A stretch of 54,321 nt of DNA from CAZSNT01 sp964607765 (GTDB lineage: Bacteria > Verrucomicrobiota > Lentisphaeria > Oligosphaerales > JABHEG01), in assembly GCA_964607765.1 (NCBI GenBank), contig CAZSNT010000054.1, positions 1 through 54,321 on the forward strand, written 5' to 3'. The translations under genes were made by a program, and so were the position numbers. Of the stretch, positions 17,279 through 27,156 are shown one piece after another. The notes under the pieces are model-generated. The model saw nothing but the letters and a program-made list of their open reading frames with translations. It made no database searches and was not told the DNA's origin. How positions within the stretch are numbered: the stretch's first letter is position 1; each line of letters begins with the position of its first letter.

Positions 17279-19585
17279 TCACCGCTCAAGCCGAATTCGA
17301 GCGGCAATGTCGACCTGGAAATCGGGCAGTGAGAGCTGCAGGCCGCTGTGGTCCGACGCCACGCTGTCTCTGCGCCCGGTCGGCTTCCCATTCCACGTAT
17401 CCCACCACTCCACGGCGTAGCGCCCGCCAGGCAGTCCCGGCAGCAGGACCTGCCCGCCACTGAGCAGGGCCGGCGTCTTCTCCAGCGCGCCGCTTGGATA
17501 GTTGAACTGCGAATCGATGACCCACAGCAACGTTTGCTCGCCGTCGGTCAAGACGTACGGCAACACAGGCGGCGGCGCATCCGCGTCCCCCGGGAGGCAC
17601 GGCCGCACGTTGGTCAACCGGACCCAGTCCAGGGCAATCCAGTCCCGCCCCGTATTGGTAAGCTCGATACGATGCCGGCCCGGCGAGAGAGGAACGACCA
17701 CATCCTCGTCGTACTCACCCTCGACTTTGGTTCGCCCATCCTTGTTCGGCAGATCCCGCGCCAACACCTGCTCGCCGTCAACCGAAACGACGAGCTTCGC
17801 ATCCCTCGAGACCGAATTGACGTGCACGGTCAGGCTGGCGTTGTCAGCCGCCTCCGCAAGCAACACGCAGGGCACGCGCAGCTTCGGCTGGAAGCTCCCG
17901 TGCAGGAACGTATGTAGTTCCGATTGTTCCGCCACGCCCGATCCGGTGACTGCCATCACGCCCTTGTAGCGTTGCCCCCACTTCCCCATGCAAGGCATCG
18001 TCACCGTGAACGGGGCCTTGCCCGCCTCGGCGGGACCCAACGCTGCCTCCCGTTCCTCGCGCGGAAGACGCAACGGACGCCAGCCGGCGCGGCCAAGCCC
18101 TGTTCCCTCAATGAACGCTCCCAGGGCGCGCCACAGACGATGCACCTTGGCGGCATGCATCTTCTCCCACCACCACGGCATGGACGTGCCCGCAGTGCCG
18201 GTCATAATCCCGCCCCACACCGCCTGCTGCAGGCCACGCAGGTGCGGGTCGATCGCCGGTTCCCAGCCCAACCCGCTCGTACCGTACTCACCCACGAAAA
18301 TCGGCTTCCCGTAGCTCCCCGTAAACCGGGTCGCGACATCCTCGCACATGGCGGCGGGGTGCCTGTAGTGCCCGGCCCAGTTCAGGTACAAGTGCCACTG
18401 CGCGAAGTCAAGGCTCTGCAGCCGCCACATCGCGGCTTGCTCGCCCTTGGACCCGAAGCTGGTAGTGATCGGGTGACGGTACGGATCCTGCCCCTTCAAC
18501 CACTGCGCCGTGCGATCATGCCACGCCACCACGTCCCGCGCGTTCAGGTAGCGATACACATTGTTGATTTCATTGAAAAACTGCCACGCCATGACACTTG
18601 GCAGCGCCGAGTAGCGCCCAATCAGGTAACGCAGCCGCTTCCGGTACAGCGCTGCCGCTTCCGCACTGGTGAAGAAGTCCTTCTGCGTCTTGCACGGACC
18701 GCCCGTGGCCACGTTGTACGGGTGCTGCGGCCAGTAGTTATTGCCGCCCCACATATCCGGCTTGACCTGGAATACGCCGTGGTAGTCCAGACACAGCATC
18801 GCCGCCGCACCATGTGCGTGTGCCGTGCGCAACACGTGATCCAATCGCCACGCGTTCTCCTGGTTGTAGTTGGCTCTCTCGCCCTCGAGCACCTCGATCC
18901 CAAACGCCCGCGGCCACATCCACAGGCGCAGGTAGTTCATGCCATTCGCGGAGAAGTCAGCCAGCCAGTCGTCGTAGTCGAATGTGCCGCGCGCACCGTG
19001 CCAGCAGCAACACTCCCCGAGCAGCGGCAGCGGCGTCCCGTCATCGCGCATGAAGTAACGCCGGTCCGTCGGCTCTACCCGCACAAAGCCACGCGCGCCT
19101 TCGGGTGCCGGCCCGACCGCAATCGTGCCCGTGCCCTGAACGCGGGCCGCGCCGGCCGCACCCCGCCGAAGCTCTATCCGCCACCGATGCGTGCCTTCCT
19201 GGACCGGGGTAAACCGCACACGCCAACCGGCTTCCCCGCTCGGCGTCAGCTCCTCCGCCTCACGCGTGGTCGTCTCGCCCTGCTTGTTCCTCGCCTGGCG
19301 CTGAACCAGCCGACGCGTGAACGGCCGGTACCAGAACCCGGGCAGCCGTATCTCGCCGCCGGCGCCGCCTGTGAAGACCGCGTCCACCGCGAGCTCATCC
19401 GCATTGAAAGGGTTCTCGCACGGCGGCACGCCCCTCACCTCGAACTCACTCACACACCACACGCGGTGCGCCCCGCCCAAGGCAACCAGCTCAACATCCG
19501 CACACGCAGGCTGAGTCAGAGCCATGCCCCCCAAGAAGACGGCCCACGCCCGGAAAGCTCGCTTGTTCCACACATCAGGGCTCAT
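17279..19585 (-). CDS. Secreted DUF5060 / TIM-barrel glycoside hydrolase
   Basis: A 768-residue protein starting at ATG 19585, preceded by a GGGAG, with a signal peptide (FRAWAVFLGGMALTQPACA). Residues of about 33-165 resemble DUF5060, the N-terminal beta-sandwich of many GH5-like enzymes (FEVRGVPPCENPFN, FWYRPFTR). A TIM barrel follows, with WQFFNEINNV giving the probable acid/base Glu339 and FVGEYGTSG giving the probable nucleophile Glu433. The C-terminus holds a carbohydrate-binding-like sandwich (about 560-650). It probably hydrolyses a plant or algal polysaccharide outside the cell. A second in-frame ATG at 19615 is possible. The exact GH family is not assigned. Confidence 0.8.
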   Translation of the reverse strand: MSPDVWNKRAFRAWAVFLGGMALTQPACADVELVALGGAHRVWCVSEFEVRGVPPCENPFNADELAVDAVFTGGAGGEIRLPGFWYRPFTRRLVQRQARNKQGETTTREAEELTPSGEAGWRVRFTPVQEGTHRWRIELRRGAAGAARVQGTGTIAVGPAPEGARGFVRVEPTDRRYFMRDDGTPLPLLGECCCWHGARGTFDYDDWLADFSANGMNYLRLWMWPRAFGIEVLEGERANYNQENAWRLDHVLRTAHAHGAAAMLCLDYHGVFQVKPDMWGGNNYWPQHPYNVATGGPCKTQKDFFTSAEAAALYRKRLRYLIGRYSALPSVMAWQFFNEINNVYRYLNARDVVAWHDRTAQWLKGQDPYRHPITTSFGSKGEQAAMWRLQSLDFAQWHLYLNWAGHYRHPAAMCEDVATRFTGSYGKPIFVGEYGTSGLGWEPAIDPHLRGLQQAVWGGIMTGTAGTSMPWWWEKMHAAKVHRLWRALGAFIEGTGLGRAGWRPLRLPREEREAALGPAEAGKAPFTVTMPCMGKWGQRYKGVMAVTGSGVAEQSELHTFLHGSFQPKLRVPCVLLAEAADNASLTVHVNSVSRDAKLVVSVDGEQVLARDLPNKDGRTKVEGEYDEDVVVPLSPGRHRIELTNTGRDWIALDWVRLTNVRPCLPGDADAPPPVLPYVLTDGEQTLLWVIDSQFNYPSGALEKTPALLSGGQVLLPGLPGGRYAVEWWDTWNGKPTGRRDSVASDHSGLQLSLPDFQVDIAARIRLER

Positions 19586-19586
19586 T

Positions 19587-19614
19587 CGACTTGCGACTCC
19601 CGACTTGCGACTCA
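19587..19614. repeat. Two tandem 14-base repeats upstream of the glycosidase
   Basis: The unit CGACTTGCGACTC followed by one variable base occurs twice in a row immediately before the chosen glycosidase start. Its role is unknown; it argues weakly that this stretch is non-coding and that the start at 19585 is right. Confidence 0.5.
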
Positions 19615-19756
19615 TGACTTGGCCGCGGAACGACCCCCACGGGCTCGCGCCGCGGGTGAGCGAGATGTAGTCCTGCGCGCCGGCCGCCCACGCAAGGCAG
19701 GTGGGGTCGCGCTGCCACCTACTGCGGCTCCTCAGCCCCACCTGCCCCTCTCCTTC

Positions 19757-22700
19757 TCACTCCCCCGCATACGCCAGAATCCGGCCGTCCGTGGTGGCAA
19801 TGAACACGTGCCCCGCGCCAACGCTCATACCGTCGAACGCCGGCGATGAAGGCAGCTTGTATTCGCCCAGTGTCTCACCCGTATCGGCGCTCACAGCCTG
19901 GAGCAGTGCCCCGCTTTTGCCCTTCAGGGCCGCAGCCTGCGCCGCAATCTGCGCTTGGCTCTCCGCGGCCTTGATCGTCTGGAACGTCGCTTCCTCGTCC
20001 AGCACGTCCGGCGGCCCGGCCACGAACAGCACGTCGCGCGCAAGCGCCATGGCGCGCACCATCATCGGAGTATCGCGCGTCCACAGATACGCGTACTTCG
20101 CCTTGCTGCCTTTACGCGCTGTGCGTCGTTTGGCCAAAGCCGCTGCATCGGCGGGCGTCTTCGGCTGTGTCAACACCAACGCATCGCCGCCGGGGCCATC
20201 GATCGTAACCACATCCCCGCCCCGGAAGCTGCCATGATTGCCCGCCCCCGAGCTGTCCCGAGTCTTGCCTGCTGTGAACGGCAGATGCAGCACGAGCGCG
20301 TCCCGATCTTCCTTGGCCAATGTGGCGCCCGGCGCGGCCAAGGCGCTGATCTCCGCCGGAGTCAACGCGCGATGGAACAGCATCACCTCGTCGAGAGCAC
20401 CGTTGTAAAAAGGCAGGGGATCGGGCAGAAGCTGATTCGTGTCATCGCAGCCCACCTTCATCGGAATCATCGGCTCGCCGCCGAGCAGCGGCACGCCGTC
20501 GGTCGTCCCGACCAGTCCGCCGTCCAGGAAGACCTGCATCCTGCCGTCGTCGTGCAGGACCCCGGCCACGTGAGCCCACTCCGTGCCGATCGCCTCGCAA
20601 CTCACAACGCTGTGTGTCTTGCCTTTGGTGCGCAGCAGCATGCGCGGCTTGCGCTCGGTCAGAACCAGGGCGAACCCGTGGGCGTTCGCGCCTCGGACGA
20701 GAATCGTCCCGTCATCGACATCCGGCTTCACCCAGGCCGCAACCGTGAGGGCCTTGCCTTTCGGGTTCAGGCTCGGCTTGTTGGCGAAAAACAGCGCCTG
20801 AGGCCCGCCAGTTGCCGACGCAACAGACACGCCGGGCCGCGGCGTGGCGTACAGTTGGTAATCGGCAACCGAGGCCCAACGGTAGAACTGCGGTTTGCGG
20901 CCGTACCCGAACACGGTCGTGTCGCTGGTCACCAGGATGCGGCCGGCCGGCTTCTGCTGCCCGTTCCGGAACCCGCCCACGCCGCCATGGAATGCATCGC
21001 CGAACAACCAGTAGGTGCGGTGGAACCAGGAGTCGTCCGTGAACCCGTAAGGAGCAAACAGATGATCCGGCCCGCTCTTTCCAGGCCCAAGCTTGAGCCT
21101 GTTCCCGGCCAAGTCCATGGTCTGCGAGCGCATGAACAGATGCTCACCGTCACTGGACAATATGTCGGGCAGCGCCACGGGCATGTTCAGGCCCTTGATG
21201 TGGTTCTGGAGAGCGCCTTCGCCCGCGGGTTCGCGGTCGTCCAGCACGGTCTGGCCGAGGAGTTTCCCGGTGTCCACATCGATGCGACACAGGTGAAGCC
21301 CACCGTCCAGGAACATCGAGCGCCCGGCAAGCGCGGTAACAACACCGTCCTGCACCAACACGGCCCCGTGCACGGGCCAGACAGACTCGACCTGCTCGAA
21401 TGCGACCATGCGCTGGTCGCGCGGCGCGACCCGGAACCGCCACATCAGAGCGCCATCGCTGCCGCGCAGGCAGTAGACGTGGCCGTTGGCCGAACCAAAC
21501 AGAACCCGCCCCCGCCAACACGTCGGGGCCGAGTCAATCCTCCCGCCGGCCGTGTACGACCAGAGTCCCCGGCCTGTCGCCACAGCCAACGCGTGTATCG
21601 TGTGCCGGTCGCTGTCAGCCACGATCACCCGGCCGTCAGCCACAACCGGCTGCGTCAGCCGCCCGCCCAACGCCGCCTCCCACACCGGCCGCAGCTTCGC
21701 CGGGACACGTGTCGCACCCGCCCCGCTGCGCGCCGGATCGTGTCGGTACATCGGCCAGGAAGCGGCTGTCGATGGACTGTGTGAGGCCGAGACTGCAGAG
21801 CGGATGGTCTCATAGGCCGTTCCCTTCTCCAGCCGCTCCCCGCTCTTCGCCCCCCGCTCCTCGCTCCTCGCTTCCCGCTCCGGCGCCAACGCCGTGAAGC
21901 CGTAGAGCTTCGATTCCGGATAGCAGGCACACGGATGGGGCGGGGAATACACGAGACCATTCGCGGGCATGATACCGTAGAGGCAGCCGCCGCGCACCCA
22001 GTGGTTGATGCTCCACTTGCCCGTCTTCAGGTCGACGAACTCGATGCCGGTCCGTGAGCTCAGGATGTACTTGTCCGTCGCCTTCGCCCGGTAGCAGCGA
22101 TGGTGGAACCAGTGGGTCTTCACATCGGGCGGATACTCCACGGCCAACTCGCCGGACACCAGATCGTGTCCGATATACCGGCCGCTGGGCCCGCCTTTGG
22201 CCGTGGCGCCCACCCACACCTTGCCGCCGGAAACGAAAAGATCCTCGGGTGAGTTGTAACCCCCGTAGGGGTTGGGCGCGGTCCACAGCTTGCTGCCGTC
22301 GCGAGTCGACAACGCGGTCATCGTGTCTTGACCAATATCTTTCGAGCCCCAGCCCATGTACGACATGTGCGTCTTCTCGCCGCCGGCGAACAGGACCTGG
22401 TCACCGTATACCACAAGCGTGGGTGCAAACCACGACTGCAGACCGCGCCCGTCCAACCCCTGCCAGACAGGGACCGGCTCCGATGCCCAACGCTCCTTCC
22501 CCGTTGCCAGATCCAGCGCAACAATCTTCGCCGCGTCGTGGAAGAACACCCCGCCGTCCCCTACCCCCAGCGTGAGCGGCACAACAGTCCCGGCCTTCTC
22601 CCACAACGCCTCTCCGGTCCCCGCACTGAAGGCGCGGATAACCCGGTCGCCGTGTGTCCACCGCTTGGATCGAATGCCCGCCCAGATCTTGGCCATGGTG

Positions 22701-23809
22701 GGCGAATACGTTGTGCGTCTGTCCCGCGACTTGCCCTCTTCGGAGTCCTCGGCCAGGTCCGCATCAAAGTCCATCGGCGTTCGGTTGATCAGAGCCAGAA
22801 GCGTGTCACCTGCCACCAGGATTTCCTCCGTGCCCGCTGTGTCCGCGTACGTCCGGAGTGTCTTGCCGGATGTACCGTCCAAAGCAGAAACGGGCGCCGT
22901 ATTGCCCAGCGTGGCATAAACCACATCGTCCACGGCGACGAGGCGTCGTGGCAGGTTCGCCGGACCGCTCTTCAACGGCCACAGATGCGTGTGCCAGTCC
23001 GGGATCGCGCGCTTCCACAGCCGTGCACCGTTGAAAGCGTCACGCGCGATCAGCTGCCAGTCAGGCGGCAACTGGGGTGACACACAGGAACCCTCGTCAA
23101 GAATGCAGAACACACGACCCGACGCCGACACCAACGCGGATACGCTCGCCATGTGGTCGTGGTGTCGACTCCAGCGCGGCCCACACTGCCACTGCAGATG
23201 CCGGGGGGGAGCAACCCGCTGATCGTGCGACACCGCGTTGTTCGATGCATCGTGCATGTAGTGCGTCCACTCATCCAGCGCTGCCGGCCACGGCTTGGTG
23301 AACGCAACGCAGCCGTCTTGAAGCTGTCTTGCCGGAAAGGCAGCACGAGCAGCGCCGCCCTGCACGATCGCCGTGCCCAAGGGGGCGAGCACGCGCTCGA
23401 CGTCTTCAGCAGCCAGTTGTGGAGCGCCCGTCGAGACGACGAGCAGGTTCACCGACTCGTCAATCAGCGGCAGGCCCCGCGTCGTGAGTGTGTCCACCGT
23501 CACGCCGCCAAGCACGCCACGCTCGGCAAGTCGGTCCCGGATGCCGGCACAAAAACGGGCATCGGCATGCAACCCGAGCACGAGGAATCCGCGCCCGGAA
23601 TGCAGTTCAGCCAGACCGTTAGCCCACTCCGCCGCGTCCTGCTCACCGGCCAGCCATACCGCCAGCCCCCCGCGCGCTCCAACCGTGGTCAGGGCACGAC
23701 CAAGCTCCTTCACTGTCTGGGACTTGGATGCCGGGGAACAGACGCAGAAAACGGATAGCAGACAAGCTGCGACAAACTCGCCGCGGGAGATCCGACGCCA
23801 GGACTTCAT
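19757..23809 (-). CDS. Secreted methyltransferase-fold / PQQ-propeller / LamG protein
   Basis: A 1350-residue protein. The start at 23809 has GAGGAGA six bases upstream. The N-terminus MKSWRRISRGEFVAACLL is an export signal, possibly Tat-like. Residues of about 45-160 align in plan with a class I methyltransferase fold whose glycine-rich motif is eroded (AVWLAGEQDAAEW) but which keeps GRGFLVLGLHAD, the LPLIDESVNLLVV strand and ERVLAPLGTAIV. Then come two PQQ/quinoprotein-type beta-propeller regions (repeats such as ALDLATGKERW, AVATGRGLWSYTAGG). A LamG/concanavalin-like domain lies near 1040-1220 (LTVAAWVKPDVDDGTILV, LDEVMLFHRALTPAEI), and a final propeller-like tail follows. A paralogue without LamG is at 44734-47853. 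Function is unknown; a surface sugar-binding or oxidising role is possible. Confidence 0.75.
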   Translation of the reverse strand: MKSWRRISRGEFVAACLLSVFCVCSPASKSQTVKELGRALTTVGARGGLAVWLAGEQDAAEWANGLAELHSGRGFLVLGLHADARFCAGIRDRLAERGVLGGVTVDTLTTRGLPLIDESVNLLVVSTGAPQLAAEDVERVLAPLGTAIVQGGAARAAFPARQLQDGCVAFTKPWPAALDEWTHYMHDASNNAVSHDQRVAPPRHLQWQCGPRWSRHHDHMASVSALVSASGRVFCILDEGSCVSPQLPPDWQLIARDAFNGARLWKRAIPDWHTHLWPLKSGPANLPRRLVAVDDVVYATLGNTAPVSALDGTSGKTLRTYADTAGTEEILVAGDTLLALINRTPMDFDADLAEDSEEGKSRDRRTTYSPTMAKIWAGIRSKRWTHGDRVIRAFSAGTGEALWEKAGTVVPLTLGVGDGGVFFHDAAKIVALDLATGKERWASEPVPVWQGLDGRGLQSWFAPTLVVYGDQVLFAGGEKTHMSYMGWGSKDIGQDTMTALSTRDGSKLWTAPNPYGGYNSPEDLFVSGGKVWVGATAKGGPSGRYIGHDLVSGELAVEYPPDVKTHWFHHRCYRAKATDKYILSSRTGIEFVDLKTGKWSINHWVRGGCLYGIMPANGLVYSPPHPCACYPESKLYGFTALAPEREARSEERGAKSGERLEKGTAYETIRSAVSASHSPSTAASWPMYRHDPARSGAGATRVPAKLRPVWEAALGGRLTQPVVADGRVIVADSDRHTIHALAVATGRGLWSYTAGGRIDSAPTCWRGRVLFGSANGHVYCLRGSDGALMWRFRVAPRDQRMVAFEQVESVWPVHGAVLVQDGVVTALAGRSMFLDGGLHLCRIDVDTGKLLGQTVLDDREPAGEGALQNHIKGLNMPVALPDILSSDGEHLFMRSQTMDLAGNRLKLGPGKSGPDHLFAPYGFTDDSWFHRTYWLFGDAFHGGVGGFRNGQQKPAGRILVTSDTTVFGYGRKPQFYRWASVADYQLYATPRPGVSVASATGGPQALFFANKPSLNPKGKALTVAAWVKPDVDDGTILVRGANAHGFALVLTERKPRMLLRTKGKTHSVVSCEAIGTEWAHVAGVLHDDGRMQVFLDGGLVGTTDGVPLLGGEPMIPMKVGCDDTNQLLPDPLPFYNGALDEVMLFHRALTPAEISALAAPGATLAKEDRDALVLHLPFTAGKTRDSSGAGNHGSFRGGDVVTIDGPGGDALVLTQPKTPADAAALAKRRTARKGSKAKYAYLWTRDTPMMVRAMALARDVLFVAGPPDVLDEEATFQTIKAAESQAQIAAQAAALKGKSGALLQAVSADTGETLGEYKLPSSPAFDGMSVGAGHVFIATTDGRILAYAGE

Positions 23810-23882
23810 GCAACGTCTCCTCTGGTTTCTGAGAGCAGGTTCACAGAATACCCTTCCTTGGCCCGGGAGTCGAGCCCCGCAC

Positions 23883-23924
23883 GTCCGGAAAACGGCCGCC
23901 TGCCCCAAACGCGGTTTTCCGGAC
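23883..23924. repeat. 11-bp inverted repeat
   Basis: GTCCGGAAAAC at 23883-23893 pairs perfectly with GTTTTCCGGAC at 23914-23924 around a 20-base loop. It lies in the 352-base gap between the propeller gene and birA, together with the birA promoter. A 22-codon open frame starting at 23997 shares its first codons with the sulfatase at 6139 and is probably accidental. Confidence 0.5.
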
Positions 23925-24083
23925 ATCGGGCTGGCGCACGGGGCCAGCAACGCAGCACCTGAACGGCCATGAACGAGAACCGGTGAGGTCAGCACATGAC
24001 CGGAAAACAGCCATTCATCCCCGCCTGCCAGTGGCGTATTCCGGACAACAGACGGCTATCGTAAACCCACGACGCCGCCAGGG

Positions 24084-24111
24084 TTGACAATATGCCGTGT
24101 GTCGCTATAGT
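24084..24111 (+). promoter_or_regulatory. Sigma70-type promoter of birA
   Basis: TTGACA (24084-24089) and TATAGT (24106-24111) are separated by 16 bases and lie about 50 bases before the birA start. They are the closest match to the consensus upstream of the plus-strand gene run. Confidence 0.7.
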
Positions 24112-24161
24112 CTCCGCTTCATTCTCAGCCATGGACTACGGCCGGCCCGGCGAGTGAAGGC

Positions 24162-25139
24162 ATGAACCAGAACACACACAGAATCCTCCAGCTCCTGCGT
24201 GCCGCACCGGACTACGTGTCCGGAGAGAAGCTCTGCGAACAGCTGGGCATTACACGTGCAGCCGGGTGGAAACACATTCGGTCACTGCGCAGCGCGGGTT
24301 ATCTCATCGAATCCCGACCACGCTGCGGCTACCGCTTGACGAGCGCTCCCAATGCGTTGATCGAAAGCGAAGTCCTCCCCTTGTTGCGGACCCGGACTGT
24401 CGGTCGCGCCTACACCTACACGGCGTCCACTGATTCCACCAACCGCACGGCGTCCGAGTTGGCGGCCCAGGGAGCTCCCGACGGGGCCGTGGTCGTGGCT
24501 GACCGCCAAACGCAGGGCCGCGGCCGACTTTCGAGGTCGTGGTTCTCGCCCCCGGGCCGAAATATCTACTGCAGCATCGTGTTACGCCCGGACGTGCCGC
24601 CGGACCGCCTGCCCGAGATGTCGCTGGTCATGGGCGTGGCCGCGGTCCGTGCCATCCGCGCCCTCGGCGTCGACTGCGACCTGGGGCTGAAGTGGCCGAA
24701 CGACCTGTTCTTGGCCGGCCGGAAGCTGGGGGGGATTCTCTGCGAGATGAGTGCAGAAATCGACCATGTGCACTACGTGGTGGTGGGCATCGGCATCAAC
24801 GTCAACATCCAGCCTGACGAGTTTCCGCCCGACGTTGCGGAGATCGCAACATCGCTGTCTGCAGCGGCCGGGACGGAGATTTCCCGGCCAAGACTGCTGG
24901 CCGAGCTGCTGAGCCAGATGGAACAGCAATACGAGAGCTGGCTCGACAGGGGACTGGAGGGGGCCCTCCCGGACTGGCAGCGCCTGGATGTGCTCGCAGG
25001 TCGCCAAGTCCGGTTCAGCACGCGGAACGGTCCCGTGACCGGTACGGCCTGCGGGCTGTCTGCGTCGGGCGGACTGCGGGTGGAGACAGAGGGTGGCCAG
25101 ACTGTCGAGGTAACGCACGGCGACGTGAATCCTGTATAG
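24162..25139 (+). CDS. birA: Biotin-protein ligase / biotin operon repressor
   Basis: A 325-residue bifunctional BirA, the length usual for the regulator-type enzyme. Residues 1-60 are a winged helix-turn-helix (YVSGEKLCEQLGITRAAGWK). The catalytic core shows GRGRLSRSW (119-127), the biotin and adenylate loop, then KWPND (177-181) and GIGINVN (209-215). The C-terminal SH3-like domain ends near VTHGDVNPV. It makes biotinyl-5'-AMP and transfers biotin to a lysine of carboxylase or decarboxylase carrier domains, and in the holo form represses biotin genes. The DNA-binding domain implies a biotin regulon, but no biotin synthesis gene lies in this window. The TonB-dependent receptor begins 23 bases after its stop, suggesting co-transcription. 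Confidence 0.95.
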   Translation: MNQNTHRILQLLRAAPDYVSGEKLCEQLGITRAAGWKHIRSLRSAGYLIESRPRCGYRLTSAPNALIESEVLPLLRTRTVGRAYTYTASTDSTNRTASELAAQGAPDGAVVVADRQTQGRGRLSRSWFSPPGRNIYCSIVLRPDVPPDRLPEMSLVMGVAAVRAIRALGVDCDLGLKWPNDLFLAGRKLGGILCEMSAEIDHVHYVVVGIGINVNIQPDEFPPDVAEIATSLSAAAGTEISRPRLLAELLSQMEQQYESWLDRGLEGALPDWQRLDVLAGRQVRFSTRNGPVTGTACGLSASGGLRVETEGGQTVEVTHGDVNPV

Positions 25140-25162
25140 ATGGAGCAGAAGGGAGTCCCCAG

Positions 25163-27034
25163 ATGCAGCGCAACACCGGAACAGCACGGCATGCGGAAAT
25201 TATGAGAGGGCCGGGATATCGCAGGGCGCCCTTGCTCGCCACAGGTGTGGTCGTTGCGTGCGTCGGGGCGGTGCTCTGGGCTTCATACGCGGCAGCGCAG
25301 GAAGAGAGCCGCCTGCCCGATGTAGTGGTGGAAGCGAAGCGTACGCACGCGGCTGTGGGGCGGCTGGCCGGCTACGGGCTGACGTCGCGCCTGGGTGTGA
25401 TGCCGGAGCTTGCTGTCGTTGCACAGGGCGTTGGCGCCCAATCAGATCTCCGGATCCGAGGCAGCAGCTTCAGTGAGTCGGGACTGTCCATCGCGGGGTT
25501 GGGGCTGCAGAATCCGCAAACCGAGCACTTCAACCTTGAGCTGCCGCTGCCCGCACATCTGTTCACGCCGCCCGAACTGCTCACCGGCTTGGACCAGGTC
25601 CGCAATGGCACAGGCCACTACGCGGGTACGCTGGCTGCGGAATTCGCCCCGATTGAGGCGGGCGGCAGCGCGGAGCTCGGTCTGGGCGAACAGGGAACGA
25701 ACTGGCAGAGCCTGAGCCTGAGTCACCCGGTCTCGACTGACATCGGCGAGTTGGGCGCCACGCTGTTCGGCACGCGCCACAGCCGCGCTGGGCTGGACTA
25801 CGGCACGAACGACGCAGACTGGTGGAACGGGGGACTACACGTGCAGCGTCGCACAGAGGAACAGCAGCAGGACCTGGCTCTCTCGCAGCAGCGCAAGCAT
25901 TTCGGTGCCAGGGGGTTCTACGGATCCAATCCCGCTTTCCCTTCCGCGGAGGATCTGGAGGACCAACTCATGCTGTTCAGCCACCGTCAGACACAGGGGG
26001 GCGGCGATGGCTACGTGCGCTGCACAGGCGTGCTGCGTGTCACGCGTGACCACTACGTGTTCGATCGCGATCGGCCGGCGCTGTACGAGAACTGGCACCG
26101 TTCCACTGTGGCTGCCGTTGCCCTTGACGGGGCCACCACGCTGCAGGAGTCCACAACGGTGCGGTGGCGCGCAGAGGCAACGGAAGAACGTCTGGCCAGC
26201 ACGCGGTTTGGTGACTTCGGCCGGCGCCGCGCCAGCGTCACACTGTTGCCGGAACACAGCATAGGACCGTTCCTGCTCACGGTTGGCGGACGCACTGAAG
26301 CGTTCTCCAGTGACCGTCCCGCGTTCCTCGGCATTGCTGGTTTGCAGCTCGGCATCGGGGAGCGGCACACAGTGCGGCTCGATTACACCGAAGGCGTACG
26401 GCAGCCATCGTTCACGGATCTCTATTACGTCTCGATCACGAATGTCGGCGACCCAAACCTGGAACGGCAGCGCGGCCGCCAGCTCGAACTGAGTTGGCAC
26501 GCAGATGTGAGTCCGACGTTGACGTGTAAAGCCGCCGTGTTCGGACGCCACGATCGTCACACCGTGGATTGGGTCAAGCCGGACACACCGGCCGACCGCT
26601 GGCAGGCAACGGACCTGGGTACTGTACGAACGGCCGGCCTCGATCTGCAGAGCACCTGGGACGTCAGTCCGCGGGCAGCCGTTGAGCTGGGCTGCCGCAT
26701 CCTGGGCAAGTCACACCATGCGTCGCCACATGCGGGGCGGTACGTGCTGGACTACCCGCGCCAAAGCGCCGTGGCAGCGCTTGTGGCTCTGCCCCTGCCC
26801 AACTGCGAACTCCGCATCTACCAGGCACTGCGCCATTACACCCAGAACCGTGTGCGCACGACCGATACCACATCCGCACACGCCGGCGTCTCGGTCCGCA
26901 TCACGTTGCCGGGATCCGGGCAGTCGGAGCTCATCGCCGCGTGCGAGAACCTGTGGAACGACCATTTCGAAGTCGTCCCGGGCCAGGAGTCCATCGGCCG
27001 CCAGTTCTATGCAGCACTTCGACACGTGTGGTGA
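25163..27034 (+). CDS. TonB-dependent outer-membrane receptor
   Basis: A 623-residue outer-membrane protein with a signal segment (LATGVVVACVGAVLWASYAAAQ) and then a TonB-box-like LPDVVVEAKR. A plug domain shows DLRIRGSSFSESGLSIAG (the RIRG plug signature), and a long Tyr/Arg-rich strand region forms the barrel (VRLDYTEGVRQPSFTDLYY, RQLELSWHADV), ending in aromatic ...FYAALRHVW. It imports a scarce ligand using TonB energy. At about 620 residues it is of BtuB-like size rather than SusC-like. AGGGAG precedes the ATG. It directly follows birA, so biotin or a biotin-related compound is a candidate ligand, which is inference only. No TonB or ExbBD is in the window. Confidence 0.88.
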   Translation: MQRNTGTARHAEIMRGPGYRRAPLLATGVVVACVGAVLWASYAAAQEESRLPDVVVEAKRTHAAVGRLAGYGLTSRLGVMPELAVVAQGVGAQSDLRIRGSSFSESGLSIAGLGLQNPQTEHFNLELPLPAHLFTPPELLTGLDQVRNGTGHYAGTLAAEFAPIEAGGSAELGLGEQGTNWQSLSLSHPVSTDIGELGATLFGTRHSRAGLDYGTNDADWWNGGLHVQRRTEEQQQDLALSQQRKHFGARGFYGSNPAFPSAEDLEDQLMLFSHRQTQGGGDGYVRCTGVLRVTRDHYVFDRDRPALYENWHRSTVAAVALDGATTLQESTTVRWRAEATEERLASTRFGDFGRRRASVTLLPEHSIGPFLLTVGGRTEAFSSDRPAFLGIAGLQLGIGERHTVRLDYTEGVRQPSFTDLYYVSITNVGDPNLERQRGRQLELSWHADVSPTLTCKAAVFGRHDRHTVDWVKPDTPADRWQATDLGTVRTAGLDLQSTWDVSPRAAVELGCRILGKSHHASPHAGRYVLDYPRQSAVAALVALPLPNCELRIYQALRHYTQNRVRTTDTTSAHAGVSVRITLPGSGQSELIAACENLWNDHFEVVPGQESIGRQFYAALRHVW

Positions 27035-27156
27035 CCTCGGGAATCAGGCTTGCACGCTGGATGCGGATCCCGCTTGCTTTGGCCCGAAGCGAGGTCTAAG
27101 CTACCCACGTTACAGCCGGCCCCAACCAACGGTCTCCAGCAGGATGTATTTGTGGT

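Noticed and set aside
23997..24065. Small gene of 22 codons before birA (starts like the sulfatase, MTGKQP)
   Set aside because: Very short, no domain, and the similarity to ATG...GGAAAACAGCC at the sulfatase start is too brief to show homology. It lies just before the birA promoter.
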